Shown in pieces: positions 13,701 to 26,500 of a DNA stretch of 64,000 nt. The position numbers were made by a program, and so were the translations under genes. Under the pieces are notes generated by a model. That model worked only from the letters and a program-made list of their open reading frames with translations. It was not told the DNA's origin and did no database searches. This DNA is from Centroberyx gerrardi (taxonomy: Eukaryota; Chordata; Actinopteri; Beryciformes; Berycidae): NCBI RefSeq assembly GCF_048128805.1, contig NC_135998.1, positions 14,979,656 to 15,043,655 on the forward strand. The letters run 5' to 3'. The first letter of the stretch is position 1. Each line of letters opens with the position of its first letter.

Positions 13701-13894
13701 AACACAGGAAACCTCCCCTCAGACAAAACAGTGGAACACTTGCCGTCGGCAGTGAAGCGCTCGGAAAACAGGAAGCTGTGAGAAAACTTTCCCCTAGTTC
13801 TGCTCTCTACAGCCTCCTACACAAGATATTCACCAGTATCTCACCACGGTCCTACACAAGAGTGTGTGTACACAAGAAAGTGTTGTGTGGTTTT

Positions 13895-13947
<53 letters not shown>

Positions 13948-14937
13948 CCTATGCTGTGGTTGAGCAGGACTAGCTAATCCTATATGTTTTTGACAGCTGA
14001 AGGGATACGGACTGTAGGCCTGGTCTCCCTGGCAGAAGTAAAAAACAAAATGCAGCTGGTGAAGTGGCATTTGGATAAATCTAAATATGAAAAGAAGAAA
14101 AGAAGAAAAAACAGGGGCAGGGTTTCCTTGCATGCTTATACTGTAAATCACAGAAGTAATTGTGTCCACATGTTGTGTGTAAGTTGGTACTTGATTAACT
14201 TTGTAGTATTTTGTTCTTGACTTTGGAAGATGTGCCACCTCTGTTCATTTTTGAGATGTGGACATAATTCTATTAAAATGATTTTTGCATGCAAGGAAGC
14301 CCTGCCCCTGTTTTTTCTTGTTTGCTCTGCCATTTTTGGGCCCCTATTCTTTCCAAACTATCTTTGAATAAATCTAAATATAAAACTATCATCTCAAGCA
14401 CATCACAATCACTGAATAACGTAAGCCAATTAAATAATAGGTACACTATTGAAGTGTGTGGGCAATAAAAAGTAGAAGAGCTGAACAGGAGTTCACCAGG
14501 TGTCATCCAGCAAGGGGAAGCAGCTGACTCAGGTGCTGCTCAGGCACAGGACAATAAACTGAGACAGGAAAGAAACTGGAGCACACCATCAACCTGCAGC
14601 CTTTGTTGTATATAAACAGACTAATGTCTGTTTATATAACGTCCACCACCTAATTCAATCTAAACACACCACAATAAAGCCTGCAGTGACTTCACTCAAC
14701 TCATTAGCCAAGACGCCAACCAGGGTCTGTCTGCTTGTCTGCCTACCTTCTCACATATACAAAATTCATTCAAATGACGCTGCAATCAGATAATCTGATG
14801 AATTTTACATCCCAGATCAGCATCAGTGTCATCCCACCTATAGGAGTGAGGGGCAATGCACCCCAATGTTCTGACGACTAGATCAAATAGAGGATTTCTT
14901 ACTCATATGGTGTGGCAATGCAATCCTGTCAAGACTT

Positions 14938-15008
<71 letters not shown>

Positions 15009-15399
15009 TAGGGAGAGATAGAGCGAGGAAGGCTGTTATTTTTGTCGATGAACTGCCCTCGAGTGAACGGTAACGTTCATGTTACAATGATAATATTACA
15101 GGAAAAATGACTCATAGGTATGTGATAGTAATGGCAATTCGTTCAATTTATCAAATCGCCCATTAGGAAAGTTGTGTGTCATGAAACGCCACTTACGATT
15201 GTCCTGAAAACTGCTGTGCTCCTCCTATGAATCCATACTTGTCCGCCTGTTTCTCCTCGGAGACGGCAAAGCCGTTCACCTCTGAGTCGGACCCGTACGA
15301 GTTTCCTTCTCCATCCTCTGTCAGATTCTCTGTGGTGCCTCGCAAACTTCTGCTGGACTCTGCTGAACTGAGCCCATTGCCCCGCTCGATTCTTGCCAT
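7758..15399 (-). CDS. tbc1d10a: TBC1 domain family member 10A (EPI64), Rab GTPase-activating protein
   Basis: Nine minus-strand coding exons join in frame: 15197-15399, 13123-13222, 12204-12311, 11323-11429, 11121-11235, 10654-10719, 9657-9846, 8458-8612 and 7758-8162 (1,449 bases, 482 aa; human is near 508). All introns are GT-AG. Exon 1 holds an acidic, serine-rich N-terminus ([16 protein letters not shown]). The TBC domain spans about residues 105-320. It keeps both catalytic fingers: the arginine finger in I-E-R-D-L-H-R (R158) and the glutamine finger in Y-C-Q (Q195). The signature [15 protein letters not shown] lies in exon 7. The last four residues, DTYL, form the PDZ ligand by which EPI64 binds EBP50/NHERF1 in microvilli. 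The known family role is accelerating GTP hydrolysis on Rabs such as Rab27a and Rab35. The tail and N-terminus favour 10A over 10B and 10C. The start ATG at 15399 has A at -3 and G at +4. The assignment is by protein resemblance; the exon joins are my inference. Confidence 0.95.
10940..11075. repeat. Diverged dispersed teleost repeat fragment
   Basis: Phrases 'attcattcattttctttaccc', 'gggctggagtatatcccagc' and 'ggttgccagtcacatcacag' match the texture of a very common fish repeat ('cttatccgg', 'ggctggagcctatcccag'). It lies in tbc1d10a intron 5, just downstream of exon 5 in transcript order. No ends were defined. Confidence 0.5.
11092..11114. repeat. (TG/CA)n touching a tbc1d10a splice donor
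   Basis: On the minus strand exon 5 ends at 11121, followed by the donor gtgaac (11115-11120) and directly by a CA run. CA repeats close to donor sites can bind hnRNP L and modulate exon inclusion in mammals. Whether this applies here is untested. Confidence 0.9.
12529..12632. repeat. Imperfect inverted repeat in tbc1d10a intron 2
   Basis: The segment gttagcatttctcatgg plus aaaccaaggag is answered by ctccttggttt, then a gaatgttaaactgctaac segment in inverse orientation. This looks like an old MITE or foldback remnant. No target-site duplication was recognised. Confidence 0.45.
13320..13437. repeat. Probable retroposon tail in tbc1d10a intron 1
   Basis: The sequence 'gacaaatttccctaagggg' followed by 'aattaaagtatatcttatc' resembles the common fish retroposon tail 'tttcccttggggatcaataa' plus a short ATCT-like repeat. 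The upstream limit could not be set. Confidence 0.45.
13896..13945. repeat. (AC)25 microsatellite
   Basis: A clean 50-base AC run in tbc1d10a intron 1. Confidence 0.97.
14103..14319. repeat. Foldback MITE in tbc1d10a intron 1
   Basis: A left arm of about 40 bp, containing aaaaaacaggggcaggg and ccttgcatgc, is repeated in inverse form at the right (gcatgcaagg, then ccctgcccctgtttttt) with one or two mismatches. Inner segments aattgtgtccacat and atgtggacataatt pair as well. The element is about 217 bp with no coding capacity. Confidence 0.75.
14939..15006. repeat. Compound (CT)n(GT)n microsatellite
   Basis: About 22 bases of CT are followed by about 46 bases of GT in tbc1d10a intron 1, roughly 200 bp downstream of the exon 1 donor in transcript order. 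Confidence 0.96.
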
Positions 15400-15960
15400 T
15401 TAATTAACATTAACCTTAACATTCGCCAGTTTACCGTTAAATTACTAAACTTACCCTCACGGTGTATATTTCAAGCTTCCTTAACATGTTTAAGCTCTCC
15501 ATGAAGACGCCCGCTGGTTAGCAATGATTAGCTAACGATGACTGTTTAGGTGCATCTAGCTAGCTACCTTGGCTAACTGTTACCCAACGTTAACTACAGT
15601 TGCTAGGAAGGGTCGCTTCCTAGCTGCTAGCTCGTGCTAATGAGCCAGTTAGGTAGTTCGTATCATGGCAACATTCTTCGCTGTCATCACATAGCTAATG
15701 TTATGGTCACACAAAAATATTTTATAGACTAGCTAGTTAAACGGATAAAGAACGCAAACCATCTAGTTGAGTAAACGCGAATTTACAGTCGCTGCTGGCT
15801 ATCTGCGAAGCTAACATGCTAGCATCACACAACTGTCAGCTGACGCACACCTTTTGGCGAGAATCTCTGCTGTCAGCAAGTATGCAGCTAGCCAGCAGCT
15901 AGCCAGCAGCTAGCGGCTACAAGGAAAGCAGGAACAGATTAGTAAACATCCATGGCACCA
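15400..15960 (-). promoter_or_regulatory. Presumed 5' UTR and promoter side of tbc1d10a
   Basis: The sequence upstream of the tbc1d10a ATG is more CpG-containing than its surroundings (15600-15860) and has repeated 'agctagc' motifs. No TATA box or Inr stands out. The transcription start cannot be placed from sequence alone. Confidence 0.4.
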
Positions 15961-17540
15961 TTATAACTCTCTACTACCATCTACTGGTGCAAACCACCCG
16001 GTGTGACCCTTCAGCTAAAGTCATTTTGAAAATATTTATAGCCTCCTCGTCTTTGATGATAGCAAGTTTTACTGTAGCATACAAATCAGAACTCGTGTCT
16101 GTTTTTAAACAATACTTTCATGACCATTTTTTGAGTTAAGCTAACGTTAATTAACCGTGGACAGCCATGTTAGCTATAGCTAATACACCCATATCAATAG
16201 CTGATTAAATTATGCATAGCAGGACAATTGCCACCATAGTACATTTGGAGTTTAACTCTCTCTTACCTCACAGATATTCTTTTACTTTTTTCTTGCATCC
16301 TTCTTCTTTTTCTGTTTACTAAAGAACAGGTAAACAACAGGTCAGACTTCTGTTTCCTGTAAACCCTTTACCATTATGACTGTACACATAAGCTCAGGGC
16401 TTGGTTGAGTGATGGGGTCAAAAATATAGGCTACACTTGTAACTTACCGGTAGCTTAAGAAGTAGGCTACCACGCCTTAATAGGTGATCTACCCCAAATC
16501 TAAATTTCTCTCTCTGAATTGACATTGCAATCACATAGCTGCTTCCTGATTTCCTAGTCTCTCTCTCGCCCTGTCTCTTGCAGTGTTTTCCAAATTTAGT
16601 GGTTTGGTTAACTACAGGATAACAGTAACTCTTTGATGAATGCTTGTGGAAACATTTTGCTCCAATTTAAGGAAATGTTTGAGAGAAGGGGAGGGCCTGT
16701 AGGACTGGTTAGAATTGGGGTCAGCCGAATTATCAGCAAATCTTCAGGATTTTTCTCCTGCACGCTCTAATCAGCTCGTTTATACTGTGTTGAGCCCAAA
16801 GTCTTGATCCCAAATTAAGCAAATAATTTGAGGGGAAAGACACAAAGAACAAATAAGAGACAACATTTCTCTTGATGGATGCTTCTTCTGAATACATACA
16901 CTTTGCTATAAAAGATTAGCAATGTGAGTTGTTCAGCATCCTAATGTAGGGGGTGGGGTACCACGAACATTGGCTTGCAATTTAGGCCTTTTAATTGTTA
17001 CACCTACAATTCTGCTGGGTAATAGTCAGATGTCAGGGCTTGATGAAAGGTTTGTATAGTGACCGCTACACACAGAGGATAGTCAGGAGGAGAAGAAACT
17101 GCATGCCCTAAATACATTCAAGAACACCTGAAAAAATTGGCAATATCTGGCCCATCACCTGACAAGGTCAAAGAGTCAGGTTACGGCCAGGCAACTCAAA
17201 ACCCTGCTTATAACATAACCGTGGATTTTCTAATATGCTAGATAAAATGTAGGCTATGTACAAAATTTTGTGGGGTTGTGGTAATTCCATGGAGTTGTGA
17301 ATTTTAACCTATTAAAACTAATTTCAAACTTTTTCAGTAAAAAAAATCCAGCCCCACAGAGAGAAGGCTGTACAACACTGTGCACCTGCAGTATTTACAT
17401 AACATTTACATTTCCTTGGCCTGCCTTTATTTTTACATCAACAGTGTAGAAGCTCATAACAAACATGTATTGTAAATTGTCCTACTGCCAGTACTTTGGG
17501 TAGAAGGAATATTACCAGGTCCCGCATCATTAACACACTC
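15961..17540. other. Gene-free spacer between pptc7 and tbc1d10a
   Basis: No exon, long open frame or clear transposon end was seen. The two flanking genes are both on the minus strand, so this spacer holds the distal upstream region of tbc1d10a and the downstream side of pptc7. Confidence 0.5.
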
Positions 17541-20519
17541 AGACAAACGCATTTAGTATAAATACTAGATTCTTTATTTAAATATTGTACATATTTTAAA
17601 ACATATTTACAGAAATTAGACCTGCATTGTTACACTGTAGACATAGGTGTATCTTTCACACACACAAACATAGCTTGCTGGAAAGAGGACAATCATACCT
17701 TGTACTGACTGTAGAAGCACCTTTGAAAAACTGCTTTACAGGAGGACAGGAGAGAAAGATTGGGGAAAGATTTCACAGACATTAAGCACTAAGCAATGTG
17801 ACCAAGACGAGACAAGCTTGCAATGCCGGGAAAGGCCTCTTGATTACAGGTCTAGCTATTTGTTAAGGCTGAAACTGTGCTCACCTTCGTAAGTTAACAG
17901 CACCACACCGCATCTCACCATTCCTGCTTCTGCAAATAGGTTATATCTTTCTGACAAACATAGGCCCACATTTTAGGTAGATAAGTAAGTATTGAACCTG
18001 TATACACACACCATTCTTTCTAAAGACACAAGAAAAATAGAGCTAGAATTATGTGAAATTATTATTTTTTTTCCGTAAATGAAGTACAGCGTTGTTCATC
18101 GGACAGGAGTTTAGGGGTGAGGCGAGTTATAAGTGATGCCAACTTAGTATATACTGTGCATGTGCCACTGGTGCAAACAGCTAGGACAGAAATCATGCAG
18201 TAAGAGAGAATCCAGAAAGTAGGACAGATAACACTCATAAGACTGTCTCCGTTATGAGTACAAGGAATAAACACCAGTCAAATCTGAATGATTTAATGTA
18301 TAAATGTGTTCATTGTAGAACTCCCACTTCTGTGTTTGCCGCACCGATGCTCTACCCCAAGGAAGAATTGTTTGTTAAAAATCCTGCTTTACTAATGCAA
18401 AATAGATGCTGGGCGGGGGACTTCCACAACGACAACCACTGTATGATTAATTGAACTTAATATATTAACATGGTTTTTTTTTTTTTTTAGATGAAATGAC
18501 ACAGTGACAATATTGGTCTCCATCAACACAATGTAATCTTTAGAGCCGGGCTTATAGAACAGCACCCTAATCATGTGTTTATATGGCTTTCCTTCTTTGG
18601 TTTTATAAAACCTGCCTTGTAGTTTCTTACAGATAACCAGTCACACAGAACTAAAACCAAGAATATGAAACAAACACAGTTCTGATCAAACAACTTTAGG
18701 CATAGAAAAGACATTTTAATGTCCCTCTGAATATTTCCACCAAAAATACGTCTGGCCGTCACACACGATTCAACAAGTTTCCCATTGATCATATATACGA
18801 GCACAAGGAATTTACAGTATTGCTGTATGCTGTTCTTACTAACAAAGCGTAACGATATACGCAAAGAAAGTGTGTCTTTGGTGCACCTGCTTTTAAACTG
18901 TAAAAACATTGTCCAAACCACTTGGGCGAGTTTTTAAAGGAAGGGACAGACTACCAAGACCAGAACAGTATTACCAAGGTCTTTGATGAATGCAAATTCA
19001 TGAAATCCAGCACACACATTTAAATACACTCATTACAATCATGGTGATCATGTTCATATAAATCATGTCAAGTCATATACAGACATTTGAATTACAAAAG
19101 AGAAGCAGCAAATAAACGTAAAGGGAAATAAAGAACAGAAAAATAAAACACAAATATCACACACTCATCGCACATCTGATCCTTGTTAAGATAGCTGAAT
19201 CTTTTTGTCATCCATCACACTGAGCTCTAAATGTCAGGAAACACTTCAAACTTTTACTCTTAAAACTAAATAACAAAGTTAAAAAAATACATCTTTTTCT
19301 TTAAATTCATGCCTGACCTATCATTGCAGTTGTAAGCATTCCCAGATGCTAGCTTTAGCTTTGTGAGATAACAAATATCAACATTAAATACCACACACAT
19401 TCAAATAACAGCTTACACTCACATGTACGCGACACACACACACACACCTCTAGACATTTTTAACACCTGCTGTGCACAACCCTACCACACTACTGCTGCA
19501 GCTATCAATCTCAGCAAACATCTTGTTCATTTCAGCAAATGGAAGTGTGGGATTGATAAAGCTTACTTCAACATTCGATCCTATACAAGAAAATATATTT
19601 ATGAATGCATGTGTACATCTTCCACAACAGTAATGTAATAACTCTTTGTTTGAACAACCAAAGCAAAGACAATGTAAAGGCCAGTACATACCCCTAAAAA
19701 CACACAAAAAAATATTTACAGCTCATGAGGATGTGCGCACAGACAGATCCCTCAGCCAAGTGACAAAACCTGATTAACCCTTCACTAGTAGGCTGTAACG
19801 TTTAAGGTTTCTCTTTACAATGTGAGATTTTTTTGAGCTTAGCTCTTCCATCATGCACATTCCCAGACCCTGAAACCAAAGCCTTACTCTTCACTCTCCG
19901 ATCATACCTGCCCACTCATAACATCAGCGTCCTCAGTCCATCTAAATTCCTCAACCTCTTTTCAAACACACATATTTACAACATGGAACAGATAGTTTAA
20001 CAACTAGAATGAGAACAACAGAGACAGTCGGGTTCATCAGGCAACACTATCACTACTCTTTAAAGAATCCAAAACCATGGCTTACTCCTCTTACAGTATC
20101 ACCGTTTATACATGAGGGTGACAGAATTTCAAAGCCGTCAACCTCATCCCGCCCTGCACTCGGGACCGTCCCTTAGTCACATCACCTAGGAAGTGTTGAC
20201 ACCATGCGATGAGACATGGGAGACTGAAAGGCATCCCCTGGCCCGCTCTGCTCTGCTCCTCCTGCATCATGATCAACATGAGAATGTCCTAGCTGCCTGC
20301 TTCCCCTCAACCGTTGGAGCACCAAAACAAAACAGAGGAAGAAAACCATGAACACGGGTGGACTTCAGTCCCACAGCGAGGAGTGTGTGTCGTGTTGGTG
20401 GGCCTCCCCTGTCAGCCCACAGGGAGCAGTGCATTTGGGAGGGCTGCAGGTGGAAGACTCAGGCAGAGGGGAAGGGAGGATCAGCCCAGAGAAGCACACA
20501 CACACACTCACACACACAT
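17541..20519 (-). other. pptc7: Probable 3' UTR of pptc7 with AATAAA at 17573-17578
   Basis: About 2.9 kb of AT-rich non-coding sequence follows the pptc7 stop. A minus-strand AATAAA at 17573-17578 near the far end is a plausible polyadenylation signal. Long 3' UTRs are usual for PPTC7. A short CA run (20495-20518) sits directly after the stop codon. The extent is inferred. Confidence 0.5.
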
Positions 20520-23463
20520 TTAGTCTGTATATTCAGCCACAATGGACAGCAGCACCGTGATATCATCTGGCTTCCCTCCTGCAGAACAAGACAACAGAGT
20601 ATGAGGAACCTTGCCGACTCTAAACACCAATTCATGCACAGCAGGCTGGAATTTCAGCATTTCAGGTGCAAGGCCATTGGGCCTTCAGTGTCACCAATTT
20701 TTAAAAGGCACAAAAGGCACTTACTGGGGAACAAATGACTGAGGATCTGGGGGCCATTAATACATTTTAATCGAATGTTCGACCAAGTCAATGCCCAATT
20801 TTGTAGTCTGTTCCCAAACGCCCAAAATCTTTTTAAAACGATAGCCCTTTACTTTTATTTTAAGGACCTGGTGTGTCAGTCTAAAATAAAATAAAACATT
20901 TACAACAGAACAGAATAAAAAATAGCAAACCTCAAAAACAGCATGCTTACCTCTTACATTCAGGCCATTGTCACAGGCAAACTGTGCAAAAGGGGACATG
21001 TAGTTGGGGTCATAGGCTAGGTCATGAGCTTGCTTTGCAATGCTCTGTGCAGTCTGCAGGATGCTGTCATAGTTGGTGGTCTGAAATGAGCACAAATAAA
21101 AAGTGTTACAACATGGAAGAGGTAACTGCATGTATGTAAAATGTACAGCCAGATATGTGTGGATGCGTGAATGAGCTGACATCCCAGTGTGACACCTTGA
21201 GTTTTTTGAGCTCCTGCAGGATCATATAGTCTGGCATGTTGTCAAAGAGGCCGTCGGTTGCCGTCAGGATGATGTCACCCAGCTGGACGTCAAAGGAGGA
21301 GCTGTCAGCTGCTTCAGGACTAGAGGAGACAGAGGGGCACGGCAAGGTCAGTCACGAGCGAAACAGGAGCATGCAGAGCGAGAGCTGCTACCAACTCGGT
21401 TTTCCAATATGGGACAAAGTAGGTCAAAGGTCACTCTGGCAAATCTTGAGGGTGGTGGGTAGCCTGGTAAGACCATCCTGATCACGTGACCTCACATTCT
21501 GTTTCGCTCCACGGATTAGTCTGGACTTCTAGCCGCCCACATCGATTTCAGTGGGCGGGAGTACTTGCCTTGACAGACAAACTCCTTCAGCCAATCAGCG
21601 AATCGAAATTCAAATCCAGTCGGAAGAACGGCGAAAACGTCTTTTCCGCCGAGAAACTCTGCTAGTGCATACTCTTGTTCTTGTTTAATTGTTGTTATTG
21701 AGTCTATTTCTGCAATAACTGCACTTATGGCTGTGTTTACTAATGTTAACGTTACCGCTCGTTGCTTCGGGAGACGCCATTACTGTTTTGCCAGCGGCGG
21801 CCTGTATTTCACGTCATCAACTACAACGCAGTCCCTGATTGGCCCGGTTACGTCATCAACTACGACGCTGTCCCTGATTGGCCCGGTTACATTGTAATTT
21901 CAGGAAATCGATGTGGGCGGCTAGAAGTCCAGACTGATCCGTGGAGCGAAACAGAATGTGAGGTCACGTGATCAGGATGGTCTTACCAGGCTAGGTGGTG
22001 GGGGCATGGGTGTTTAATCCGACAGCTGACGGAAGCAGCTTGCCCTGTCTGTCTCTGCCAGACCCTACAGGCCCCGTGTGCTTGTTGGCTCCAGACCCAA
22101 GTGTCCAGTTCATTTCCTGGGAGCCTTTAACCTTCTGCCCTTGCTTCCTCTATGTGTGTTTTCTTAATGGACACACAACTGAGCCACAGGTGTACCTTAA
22201 AAGAAAAGTTCACTTGTTCTTCAGGTGCAATAGAAAATGTAAGATTTAGTTGTTCTAATAGATTAAACGAGTGGAAAAACAAAATTCCAAAACAAGACCT
22301 CTTCAGTGTGACAGCCCCAAATGGATTAGATTAGCGGTAGCATACGGTTTATCCCCACTTAATCAGTCTGCCATTGTAGGAATAAAGTAGTAACACCTAC
22401 AGTCCTTGGTTGACTTGGCAAACCTGTATGTATGCTTATAGCTTGTGTGTGCCTATTGTGTATTGGGCTTGAAATATTTCTAATTTCTGAACTGTGAGAA
22501 GTTTTGTTTTGAGAGACAGCTCGCTTGATAGGTATCCCCATGACAAGGACTTGAGCTGTCAAAAACAAAACAAAACAGGGGAACAATCATCCCCAGCTAA
22601 TAGATTCCCATGCATATCATGTATTTTTAAACTGTTGGTGAATAAAATATCTAACCATCTTGCACATACAAAGAATTTTTATTTGCTGCTATCCATTACA
22701 TATTTAATTGCTGCAGCTGCCCACTAATATCAGGATGGCCTGTGTCAATGCTCTAACTATAAACACTTAAAGATTTAAATAAAAATACACGAGGAGACAG
22801 ACAATCTGTCCTCTTACAAGATACTTTGAGAGAGGCAGGGCGTAGAGAATGTTACATCCACCCTCTGTTTGTCCCTTTGGCATTTGAGTGTGGCCCCACA
22901 CACTGTTGTTGGCATAATAGTTGAAGTGAGGGGCTGCCGTCACATGGCTCAGCACAACAAAACTGCCAGCACCCAGGAGATCACGTGCATTACAGGCCGC
23001 GTTGTAAAAGACTGCATGAGGCTGTTTGGAGCCACAGAAATGAGGCCACAGAATCACGTGACTCACTCCAGAGCATAATACAATCCAATAATGATGAGCA
23101 TAAAGCACCATCAGATAGCTCTGATGGATCTGTTTTTAAATGTAACAACAAATGAATCAAAACAACTTAATTTGAAAACCATCCAAACCATTTGGGGATA
23201 TCACACGGAACTGTAAATTTCCCAAACTTGTTTCCCAGTGTTTCTATGCTGGCCAGAATGGCAAGTATTTACATGTGCTGATGCCACTAGTATTTTCAGT
23301 ATGTTCTTGTTGCACTTGTTACATATCTGAAACAGCAGTGGTAGTGACCTTTACAGGCCAGCCGGTGGCCCGTGAGTTACTGCTCGTGCTGCAGCTATTT
23401 TTTAGTGCAGCTGCACTGTAACCTAGGGAACCCGGAAATAGCGGTGACCAAAACTCAGACATG

Positions 23464-23503
<40 letters not shown>

Positions 23504-26500
23504 CGGCTGCGGTGAAACAGCAACAACGCCGGCTGAGGGAATATGAGGATTTGGAGGCTGCTTATTATATCTCGCACTGAAAAAAGAAAAGAAGAAAAAG
23601 ATGGCATGATCATCTGCTAAATCAAACCAGGAAACAAGACGGAGAGTTTAGCATGAGATGTTAGCATTGAGATGTAACGTGATATTTTAGACCAATTGCA
23701 GACAATCACGCAGCGGGGGCTGGTGTGCAAAGAACTGGACTGGTTCTGCCTGCAAGCCTGTGCACTCTGTGGAGTAAGGCTGCCAGGACCAATTTCAATA
23801 TTCGAATTTCAGTCGAATGTCAAAAAATCATAATAAATTTGAGCCCCAACCTGACCATCGAATGCACCAAAAAAAGCAGTATTTATTTATTTATTTACAG
23901 CCGATTGAACTGAATGCATAACTGGCTCCCCATGCCGTGGCTCCATTCTCTGTTGCTGTTGTGATATTTTGCGATCTCTTCTATTAGCCTGCTAGTTTGT
24001 TTTTAGCACAGGCATGCTTGCTAGTGGCATCATGACAAAAAACAGCCAGCCTACCTAACTACTCTTCCGAGCGATGTCTGGAAGATATTTGGATTCCTCT
24101 CGGTAAAAGACAAGACTCAGCAGAACACCAACTCAGATCTTTCAAGAAATTAAATAACAGAAAGGCCACATGCTGTGAATCAACTCTGGGTAGAATACAA
24201 ATCTGTTTTGAACACATTGTCTGTCCATTGTGCCCTGCTTTCAGTTTTTCAATTTGAATCAAATTTGTCTAATTTCTGTCAATTCATAGTCAAATTTGAA
24301 TTTTTAGGTGGAACTGATAGCCCTACTGTGTCTGAAGCCAAAGCAGGGCTTTATTTTTTCCACAAACATGTCCTTTAGTCTGTAAGAACCTGCCGAACCT
24401 AGTTTCCACAGCAAGTATACTGCCCGCTTGAGTGTATGTTAGCAGTAGGGCTGTTCCATTTCAGAAATTTTGGAATCGACTCCAATTCCAAGAGTCAATT
24501 CCAGACATCATTTTTCTTGATTCCAAAAACCTAAAACGTACAGGATGCAAGCAGATCTTGTAAAATAAAAAGTGCAATATTAATTGGCGACGTTGTTTTA
24601 ATGTAAGCCAGTCTTTTGTTGCAAATTTGACATCTTACATACTTTCTCTAACTAAAGTACTGACGTGTGGTGTAGAATTAGAAATTTTCTCAACAGACAG
24701 CGACAGTGTCTAATACCTGGTCAAATCTCTCCCTCTCCCGCTCTCTCTATGTTGCTGGGCAAACTGGAGCCACTTGTACACTTATCAGAATCGCCAGAGA
24801 GGAATTCAGCTCTGGGATTCACTCACATTTTCTGTACTGTGTGGAATCGACTCCACAGCTTTGGGGTCGATTCTCAATTCCCCAAATGCCTGGAATCGAA
24901 GAATCGATTATTTTTGGAATCGACTCCCAGCCCTAGTTAGCAGTAATGTTAGTTCTTATGTGGTAGCAGTGAGCTAGCTATGGCTTTATTTTTCATTTTT
25001 ATACTGTAATTTGTGAAGACATTCATAGTTTGCAAGGATGTAACTAGCACTAATCTAGTTTTCACTTGTTCAGGTATATTTTCTCAAGTTTATAGTCTGC
25101 AGAGAGCACTGACCTGTCACTGAGCACCACCCCTTCTGCCCCCGGGGGAGCAATGGACAGCTGGAAGGGGGTGTTGAAATAGTGCTGTTGCTCGTCTGAG
25201 CGATGTACCACCTCTCCTCCCCGTACCACCAGGAAGCCCGAGTCACCAAGGTTACACGTGTGTAGTTGGTGACTCCGCCGGTCCAGAACCACAATACAGG
25301 CTGTGCTGCTCCCTAGAGACAGAGGAGAGCAAAGAAAGATGAGGGTATGGATAAAAAAGAGTGCAAAACGATAAATAAAATGAAACGAAAAAATAAGTTC
25401 TTACATGTTAAACTAAGGCACTTTAGGACAGCTAAATTCTAGTTTGATATCAGTAATTTCTGTCATACTTATCCCACAGTTAAAATGTCTACATCCATTC
25501 TTTCCAGTTTGGACAGAGAGGAAGAGATGAAGCATATTCAGTATTTCACTTTAGGAGTCGCTGGAAGGGCAGAATGCTGCTGAAACAGAACGTTGCCATC
25601 TTTATGCACCTGGTCCATTACATGCTTCATAATGTGTGCCACAGGTGGCAGTAGTAAGCAGGTAGTGGGTGAAATTGAGATCACATTATGCAATACCTGA
25701 GTAGTCTGGCACCAAAATAAAAAAAATAAGGGCCATGTCCTTTCCTTGTCTCAAATCCCCAAATGGCTGCAGCCAGCAGCCCAAGTAACCTTGAGCAGGG
25801 ACAGTCAAGCACACACCTTGTCACAGCGTCCCAAAATAAAAGTAGGCCATTTGACAAACATCGTGACAAGGGGGGTAACATTTAATGTCAGCACTGGCTG
25901 TGGGTCCAGAGACACCGAGTCCCTGTAGATATGTGACCTCTGTCACATGTTCAACTTGTTCTAGCTTTTAAAATCTCTGTGAACCCTCTAGCAGTGTCAG
26001 TTACAGTTGGATTCTCTGCCTTTTGGCTGCTCTGGTATGAGGTGAAATGTTCACCGTGGGGAAAGGGAGAAATGTTTAGACCCATGACGTCACTGAGACT
26101 CGATCTCCAAGCGGTGGTGTAACAAAACACAGCCTGATCAAGTTTGTTAGTTACCTCATGGGTATTACATCACTCAATAGGATGCAGGTCTAAGCCTTAT
26201 TTGGGGATAATTACACCCCTCACCCCAAAAAACATTAAAAACAAAAATAAATTGAGAGAAACAGCAAAACAAGAATCGTTTTCATTGGTGAGAGTACTGT
26301 ACCCAAAAATCCCAAAGAAAAATCATATTCCTGTTCATTATTTGCACACCCCTCTCTACAGTTCATGCTCTTTCTTTTTTCATTGGTGCAAGGAATCTCT
26401 GACATGAGAATGAGATGGACTTACGCTCTGGCTTGAGTTAATAGTGAAATAATTTTGTGCGTCTCTCTAAGCAGGGCCTCTGCTGTGCAGGCAGTCTCCG

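Noticed and set aside
21460-21993. piggyBac or Tc1 assignment for the 90-bp inverted-repeat element
   Set aside because: Neither TTAA nor TA flanks the ends; a 9-bp duplication is present instead.
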